A stretch of 64,000 bases of DNA from Glebionis coronaria (Eukaryota > Streptophyta > Magnoliopsida > Asterales > Asteraceae): assembly GCA_025667525.1 (NCBI GenBank), contig CM046877.1, forward strand, positions 260,683,706 to 260,747,705. Reading direction: 5' to 3'. The notes beneath the pieces were generated by a model that had not been told where the DNA came from, searched no databases, and was given only the letters and a program-made list of their open reading frames with translations. Each line of letters starts with the position of its first letter. Within the stretch, counting starts at the first letter, position 1. Below are positions 58,994 through 64,000 of this stretch, in pieces. The translations under genes and the position numbers were made by a program.

Positions 58994-60115
58994 ATGCCGC
59001 CCAAGAAGGCTGTGACTGAGGATGATGTACGTAGGATTATTACGGAGCAAGATACCGCATCTATGACAGAATTTATGGCAAATGCTAGAAATGAAGCTGG
59101 CGGTAGTGGAGCTGGCGGTAGTGGAGCTGGAGGTAGTGGAGCTGGCGGTAGTGGAGCTGGCGGTAGTGGAGCTGGCGGTAGTGGAATTGGCGGTACAAAT
59201 GTGAATGTGAATGCTAATAATGTGAATGCTAATGCTGGAGGAAATGTAGGAGGACTTGGAACGAATGCACCTGAAGTTGGTGGTTGTACTTATGTGACGT
59301 TCATGAAGTGTGAACCTCTACCTTTTAATGGAACTGAAGGTGCTGTAGGACTAAGCCAGTGGATCGAGAATATTGAATCGGTGTTTAGGATTAGTAAGTG
59401 TAAGGAGGAAGATAAGGTGACTTTTGCTATGGCTACTCTTAAAGGTCGTGCGTTGACTTGGTGGAACGGGAGAATTGCTTTCATGGGTCTTGATGCTGCT
59501 AATGCTACTCCTTGGGCTGAAATCAAGAAGTGGATGACTTTGGAGTTTTGTCCTCGTAGTGTGATTATTAGGTTAGAACATGAGTTGATTCATTTGAGAA
59601 TGAAAGGTGTGGACATTGATAGTTACACGAATCGATTCCATGAGTTGGCCTTGCTATGTCCTCGATTGGTTGAACCCGAAGAGATCCGAATTGAGCAATA
59701 TGTGAAAGGGTTGACCAGGAATATCCGGGGGGACGTAACATCATCTAAACCACTGACCATTGATGATGCTGTTCGAATGGCTTACCAACTCATTGGACAG
59801 ATAATTCAGGATAAGGAAGATGAAGCCCGTGTTGGTGAGAAAAGAAAGGGAGACGGTGAGCGTGTAGATAGAGGTGATAATAGGAAGAATTTCAATCGCC
59901 GTCAGAACAAGAGAAAGGGGAATGCAAATGCTCTTACCAACAATGCACCGCGCAACGATGATAGATGTCCTAAGTGTGGCAACAAGAGGCATCCTGGCGA
60001 CTGCTAGAAGTGCCGAAATTGCGGAAAGCTTGGACACAAGGTTGAAAGGTGTAAGAAGGGAACCATTTGCTTCAACTGTAATGAAGAAGGTCATAGGAAA
60101 TCGGAATGCCCCAAG
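58994..60115 (+). pseudogene. G2 gag, with in-frame TAG before the zinc knuckles
   Basis: Start at ATG 58994 (MPPKKAVTEDDV), preferred over 58958. After about 30 residues comes a GAGGS linker (59096-59197), then CTYVTFMKCEPLPFNGTEGA, WIENIESVFRIS, LTWWNGRIAFMG, the capsid core (LEFCPRSVIIRLEHEL) and a basic stretch. CPKCGNKRHPGDC is followed by TAG (60005-60007). The same frame then encodes two good CCHC knuckles ([28 protein letters not shown]) and runs straight into pol. The TAG would remove the knuckles and pol unless read through. It probably replaced CAG. Confidence 0.82.
59096..59197 (+). repeat. 15-bp tandem repeat encoding GAGGS units
   Basis: Six copies of GCTGGCGGTAGTGGA with one or two substitutions, followed by a diverged GIGG unit. 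It makes a flexible Gly/Ser linker in gag. The corresponding place in G1 has GGNDA-type repeats. Confidence 0.85.
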
Positions 60116-63100
60116 TTGAAAGCGATTGTACCTGGAAGAAACCCCCAGGGTGGTATCTACCAACTTGGAACAATTGAGGTGAAGAAAGAGGATCCGAATG
60201 TCGTTACCGGTACGTTTTTACTCAACAATCATTATGCTGTTGCTTTATTCGATTCGGGTGCCGATAGGAGCTTTGTATCCACTAAATTTAGTGCCCTTAT
60301 TGATATTGAACCTGTTGAGATAAGTACCAGTTACGAGGTGGAATTGGCTGATGGTAAATTAGTGAAAACTAATAAGCTATTAGAAGGATGCTCTCTAAAT
60401 CTCTTGAACCATTCCTTTCCGATTGATTTGATGTTGATAGAATTAGGTAGTTTCGATATTATTATTGGTATGGATTGGTTGTCGTTGAATAATGCTACTA
60501 TTTTATGTGGAGAGAAGAAGGTTAAGATTCCTCTTAGGAATAGGACGTTAGTAATTGATGGTAGTCGAGGTGAATCCCGTTTGAAAATCGTTTCATGTAT
60601 TAAAGTCCAAAAGTACATCCGGAACGGTTGTGAGTTATTCTTAGCTCAAGTGACCGGGAATGAGTCTAGGGAGAAACGATTGGAAGATGTACCTATTATT
60701 TGTGAATTTCCTGAGGTATTTCCTAAAGATTTACCCGGACTTCCACCGATAAGGCAAGTAGAGTTTCGAATCGATTTAATTCCTGGTGCTGCACCGGTGG
60801 CACGTGCGCCTTACCGATTAGCCCCTTCTGAATTAAAGGAGTTATCTGAGCAACTTAAGGAGTTGTCTGATAAAGGTTTTATTCGACCGAGCTCGTCGCC
60901 TTGGGGAGCTCCAGTCTTGTTCGTTAAGAAGAAGGATGGATCTTTTCGTATGTGCATTGATTATAGGGAACTGAATAAGTTGACAATTAAAAATCGATAT
61001 CCTTTACCTAGGATTGATGATTTGTTTGATCAACTGCAAGGATCTAGTGTGTATTCTAAGATAGATTTGCGGTCAGGATATCACCAACTTCGCGTCCGTG
61101 AAGAAGATATTCCTATAACTGCATTTAGAACTCGTTATGGACACTATGAATTTCAAGTAATGCCATTTGGGTTAACTAACGCACCTGCGGTTTTCATGGA
61201 TTTAATGAATCGAGTGTGCAAGCCCTACTTGGATAAATTTGTGATTGTGTTTATTGACGATATTCTGATCTATTCTAAGAATGAAGATGAACATAGAGAA
61301 CATTTGAGGATTGTTTTGAAGTTGTTGAAGGATGAAAGGTTGTATGCTAAGTTTTCAAAGTGTGATTTCTGGTTGGATTCTGTGCAATTTCTTGGTCATG
61401 TGATTAACAGAGATGGAATTCATGTTGATCCTGCAAAGGTTGAAGCTATTAAGAATTGGTCTGCACCGACAACGCCAACGGAAGTGCGACAGTTCTTAGG
61501 ATTGGCTGGCTATTATAGGCGATTCATTAAAGAATTTTCTTTGATAGCTAAACCCTTGACTAAGCTTACTCAGAAGAATAAACCTTTCGTTTGGGGAAGT
61601 GATGAAGATGGAGCATTTCAGACATTGAAGCAAAAATTATGTAGTGCGCCAATCTTATCATTACCCGACGGGAGTGAAGATTTTGTAGTGTATTGTGATG
61701 CATCTATTAGAGGTTATGGAGCTGTTTTGATGCAGAGAGAGAAAGTGATAGCTTATGCTTCTAGGCAATTAAGGAAGAATGAGGAGAATTATGCTACTCA
61801 TGATCTTGAGCTAGGAGCGGTGGTCTTTGCTCTTAGGTTATGGAGACATTATCTGTATGGCACCAAGTGTACGGTATTCACCGATCACAAAAGCCTACAG
61901 TATATTCTAGACCAGAAGGAATTAAACATGAGGCAACGAAGATGGATAGAGTTGTTAAGTGATTATGATTGTGATATAAAATATCACCCAGGAAAAGCCA
62001 ATGTTGTTGCTGATGCGTTGAGTAGGAAAGATAGAGAGCCTATCAGGGTGCGTTCTCTAGTCTTGACCGTGCACAATAATTTGCCTGAGCAAATTAGAAA
62101 TGCGCAAATAGAAGCTTGTAAGAAGGAGAATTTTGTTAATGAAGGGTTCCGAGGAGAAGGAGATCCTTTAGAGGTTAGAGCTGATGGAGTGAAATGTTTA
62201 AGAGGTCGTATGTGGATACCTAAGTTTGGAGGCTTAAGAGATTTGATTATGTTAGAATCCCATAAATCTAAGTATTCCATTCATCCAGGATCTGATAAGA
62301 TCTACCATGATTTGAAGAAGTTGTATTGGTGGCCGAATATGAAAGCTGACATAGCTATGTATGTTCTTCAATGCTTGACTTGTGCTAGAGTTAAAGCGGA
62401 ACATCAAAAGCCATCAGGACTACTTCAACAGCCAAAGATTCCTGAATGGAAGTGGGAGCGAATTACAATGGACTTTATCACCAAGCTTCCTAGAACATCA
62501 TCTGGAAATAATTCGATTTGGGTTATTGTCGATAGACTGACCAAATCAGCACACTTCATTCCGGTTAAGGAGCAGTTCTCACTGGAGAAGCTGACTCGAA
62601 TATACCTTGATAATGTTGTATGCAAGCATGGAGTGCCTGTGTCGATCATTTCAAATCGAGATCCTAGATTCGCATCGAATTTTTGGAAATCTCTCCAAAG
62701 ATCTTTGGGAACGAATCTCGATATGAGCACTGCTTATCACCCCCAGACTGATGGGCAGAGTGAAAGGACGATACAAACACTGGAAGATATGTTGAGAGCT
62801 TGTGTGTTAGACTTTGGTAAGAATTGGGATAAACATTTGTCGTTAGCAGAGTTTTCGTATAACAATAGTTACCATTCTAGTATTAAGGCTGCACCGTTTG
62901 AAGCTTTGTATGGTAGGAAGTGTAGATCTCCTGTATGTTGGAGTGAAGTTGGGGATACCCAGCTCACGGGACCGGAATTGATCCGGGAGACTACGGAGAT
63001 GATAGTTCAGATTAAGAAGAGGTTGTTGACTGCCCGTAGTAGACAGAAAAGTTACGCGGATGTGCGGCGGAAGCCAATGGAGGTTGAAGTGGGTGACCGA

Positions 63101-63532
63101 GTAATGTTCAAAGTATCGCCATGGAAAGGCGTTATAAGATTTGGAAAACGAGGAAAATTGAATCCCCGTTATATTGGACCCTTTAAGATTTTATCTAGAG
63201 TAGGTCCGGTGGCTTACAAACTAGAGTTACCCCCAAAACTTCATGGTTTTCACAACACATTCCATGTATCTAATCTGAAGAAATGTCTAGCAGTGAGTGA
63301 TGAGAAAATTCCGTTAGGTAAGGTTCGAATAGATGGGAAGTTGCATTTTATCGAAGAGCCCGTAGAAGTTATGGACCGTGAGGTAAAGCAACTGAAACAA
63401 AGTCGGATACCTATTGTCAAGATCGGATGGAATTCAAAGCATGGACCGGAGTATATTTGGGAACGAGAGGATGAAATGTGGAAGAAATATCCGCACCTCT
63501 TCGATTTCAATAAGAAACGGACATCCAAATGA
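60116..63532 (+). CDS. G2 pol: protease, reverse transcriptase, RNase H, integrase, chromodomain-like tail
   Basis: 1138 codons from ATG 60116; the frame actually continues from gag after the TAG. Protease: [11 protein letters not shown] (about 45-55). [22 protein letters not shown] (about 282), [30 protein letters not shown], and active-site FIDD at about 378-381. RNase [14 protein letters not shown] (about 525), [26 protein letters not shown]. Integrase: HHCC finger near 714-750, first Asp 786 (ITMDF), second site Asn 847 (ISNRDPRF), and Glu 883 (GQSERT), which keeps the 35-residue spacing. Asn at 847 should disable strand transfer. The tail [15 protein letters not shown]...YPHLF resembles a Tekay-type chromodomain. 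The length is typical for plant chromovirus pol. Confidence 0.92.
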   Translation: MKAIVPGRNPQGGIYQLGTIEVKKEDPNVVTGTFLLNNHYAVALFDSGADRSFVSTKFSALIDIEPVEISTSYEVELADGKLVKTNKLLEGCSLNLLNHSFPIDLMLIELGSFDIIIGMDWLSLNNATILCGEKKVKIPLRNRTLVIDGSRGESRLKIVSCIKVQKYIRNGCELFLAQVTGNESREKRLEDVPIICEFPEVFPKDLPGLPPIRQVEFRIDLIPGAAPVARAPYRLAPSELKELSEQLKELSDKGFIRPSSSPWGAPVLFVKKKDGSFRMCIDYRELNKLTIKNRYPLPRIDDLFDQLQGSSVYSKIDLRSGYHQLRVREEDIPITAFRTRYGHYEFQVMPFGLTNAPAVFMDLMNRVCKPYLDKFVIVFIDDILIYSKNEDEHREHLRIVLKLLKDERLYAKFSKCDFWLDSVQFLGHVINRDGIHVDPAKVEAIKNWSAPTTPTEVRQFLGLAGYYRRFIKEFSLIAKPLTKLTQKNKPFVWGSDEDGAFQTLKQKLCSAPILSLPDGSEDFVVYCDASIRGYGAVLMQREKVIAYASRQLRKNEENYATHDLELGAVVFALRLWRHYLYGTKCTVFTDHKSLQYILDQKELNMRQRRWIELLSDYDCDIKYHPGKANVVADALSRKDREPIRVRSLVLTVHNNLPEQIRNAQIEACKKENFVNEGFRGEGDPLEVRADGVKCLRGRMWIPKFGGLRDLIMLESHKSKYSIHPGSDKIYHDLKKLYWWPNMKADIAMYVLQCLTCARVKAEHQKPSGLLQQPKIPEWKWERITMDFITKLPRTSSGNNSIWVIVDRLTKSAHFIPVKEQFSLEKLTRIYLDNVVCKHGVPVSIISNRDPRFASNFWKSLQRSLGTNLDMSTAYHPQTDGQSERTIQTLEDMLRACVLDFGKNWDKHLSLAEFSYNNSYHSSIKAAPFEALYGRKCRSPVCWSEVGDTQLTGPELIRETTEMIVQIKKRLLTARSRQKSYADVRRKPMEVEVGDRVMFKVSPWKGVIRFGKRGKLNPRYIGPFKILSRVGPVAYKLELPPKLHGFHNTFHVSNLKKCLAVSDEKIPLGKVRIDGKLHFIEEPVEVMDREVKQLKQSRIPIVKIGWNSKHGPEYIWEREDEMWKKYPHLFDFNKKRTSK

Positions 63533-63561
63533 AATGGATCACGAGGACGTTGATCCCTTTT

Positions 63562-63572
63562 AGGAGGAAAAG
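63562..63572 (+). promoter_or_regulatory. polypurine tract of G2
   Basis: AGGAGGAAAAG just before the 3' LTR start TGTGACAAATC at 63574. Confidence 0.82.
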
Positions 63573-63573
63573 C

Positions 63574-64000
63574 TGTGACAAATCTAACAATTTCAGGTAG
63601 TGAAATATTTTCTCGTATAATATTTTGAAACTTATTTTTGTGTTGGTTGACGAACTCACAATTTACGGATTTAAATTTGGGCTTACGTGCATAATTTGGC
63701 GTCTTTTACGACTAAACCGGAAACCTTAGGATTACGTATTTACGTTTTTGAACTCCGTTTTTGATGAGACAATTTTTATTGGATTCGTTTTGAGACGGTG
63801 ATTCATAATTTATAAAAACGTTTTTCGTAAAACGACCCGAGGGCACGCAAATCGAGAAAACTAGAATCGAGAAATACCCGTAAACTAGTGAGATGGGACA
63901 AAACACTTTGCCCCACCCCACTAGCTTATATGGGACGGCAATATTGACACCACAACACATAGGTGGCATCAAGTTAGCAAGTTTACACAAGTGTAAGCTT
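63574..64000 (+). repeat. 3' LTR of G2 (first 427 bp, cut by window end)
   Basis: Nearly identical to 54240-54666. The differences I noticed are single bases, for example 54396-54411 against 63730-63745. Confidence 0.9.

Larger units (their letters stand above)
54240..64000 (+). mobile_element. G2: near-intact Ty3/gypsy chromovirus-like element, 3' LTR cut by window end
   Basis: 5' LTR 54240-57354, PBS 57358-57369, extra acidic ORF, gag, a single long pol frame, PPT 63562-63572, and 3' LTR from 63574 to the window end. Over the 427 visible bases the two LTRs are almost identical, suggesting the youngest large insertion besides T. It lies inside the G1 5' LTR. A target-site duplication cannot be checked because the right flank is outside the window. 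Confidence 0.9.

Overview
The window looks like heterochromatic plant DNA made entirely, or almost entirely, of nested LTR retrotransposons. I see no host gene. Base composition is AT-rich. The elements are Ty1/copia, Ty3/gypsy of the Athila type, and Ty3/gypsy of a chromovirus (Tekay-like) type. The copia gag and the extra copia 3' ORF resemble, from memory, proteins common in composite plants (Asteraceae: Tanacetum, Artemisia, lettuce). The family assignment is inference; I could not run a search.

Names used here: C1, C2, C3 = copia; A1, A2 = Athila-like; G1, G2 = chromovirus-like gypsy; S = solo LTR; T = tandem non-autonomous element; U = unclassified insert.

Layout. C1 (1-2903, +) is the 3' end of a copia element: a decayed extra ORF, a polypurine tract and the 3' LTR. 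It sits in the gag of C2 (minus strand, pieces from 2904 to 20050). The C2 gag is also split by U (3770-4762) and by A1 (5166-18544, +, 13.4 kb). C2's leader, primer binding site and 5' LTR end at 20050. C2 in turn abuts C3 (20051-20665, +), a fragment of another copia 3' ORF. C3 is cut on its right side by G1 (20666-54239, minus). G1 has both LTRs, gag, pol and an extra acidic ORF before gag. It is interrupted by A2 (24236-43971, minus) inside integrase and by S (47370-49993, +) inside gag. A2's 5' LTR carries T (34529-41049, minus), an LTR-internal-LTR-internal-LTR array. G1's 5' LTR is cut at its start by G2 (54240 to beyond 64000, +), the best-preserved element, with a 1138-codon pol frame.

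Relative order of insertion: C3 first, then C2 and G1 into it. C1, U and A1 then entered C2, while S, A2 and G2 entered G1. T entered A2 last. Target-site duplications and restored reading frames support U, A1, A2, S and T.

Autonomy. Only G2 keeps a long open pol frame, but it has an in-frame TAG between gag and pol, and Asn in place of the second catalytic Asp of integrase. A1 and A2 carry gag and protease but no reverse transcriptase, RNase H or integrase. T codes for nothing recognisable. Most in-frame stops across the elements are TAG, as expected if methylated CAG sites decayed to TAG.
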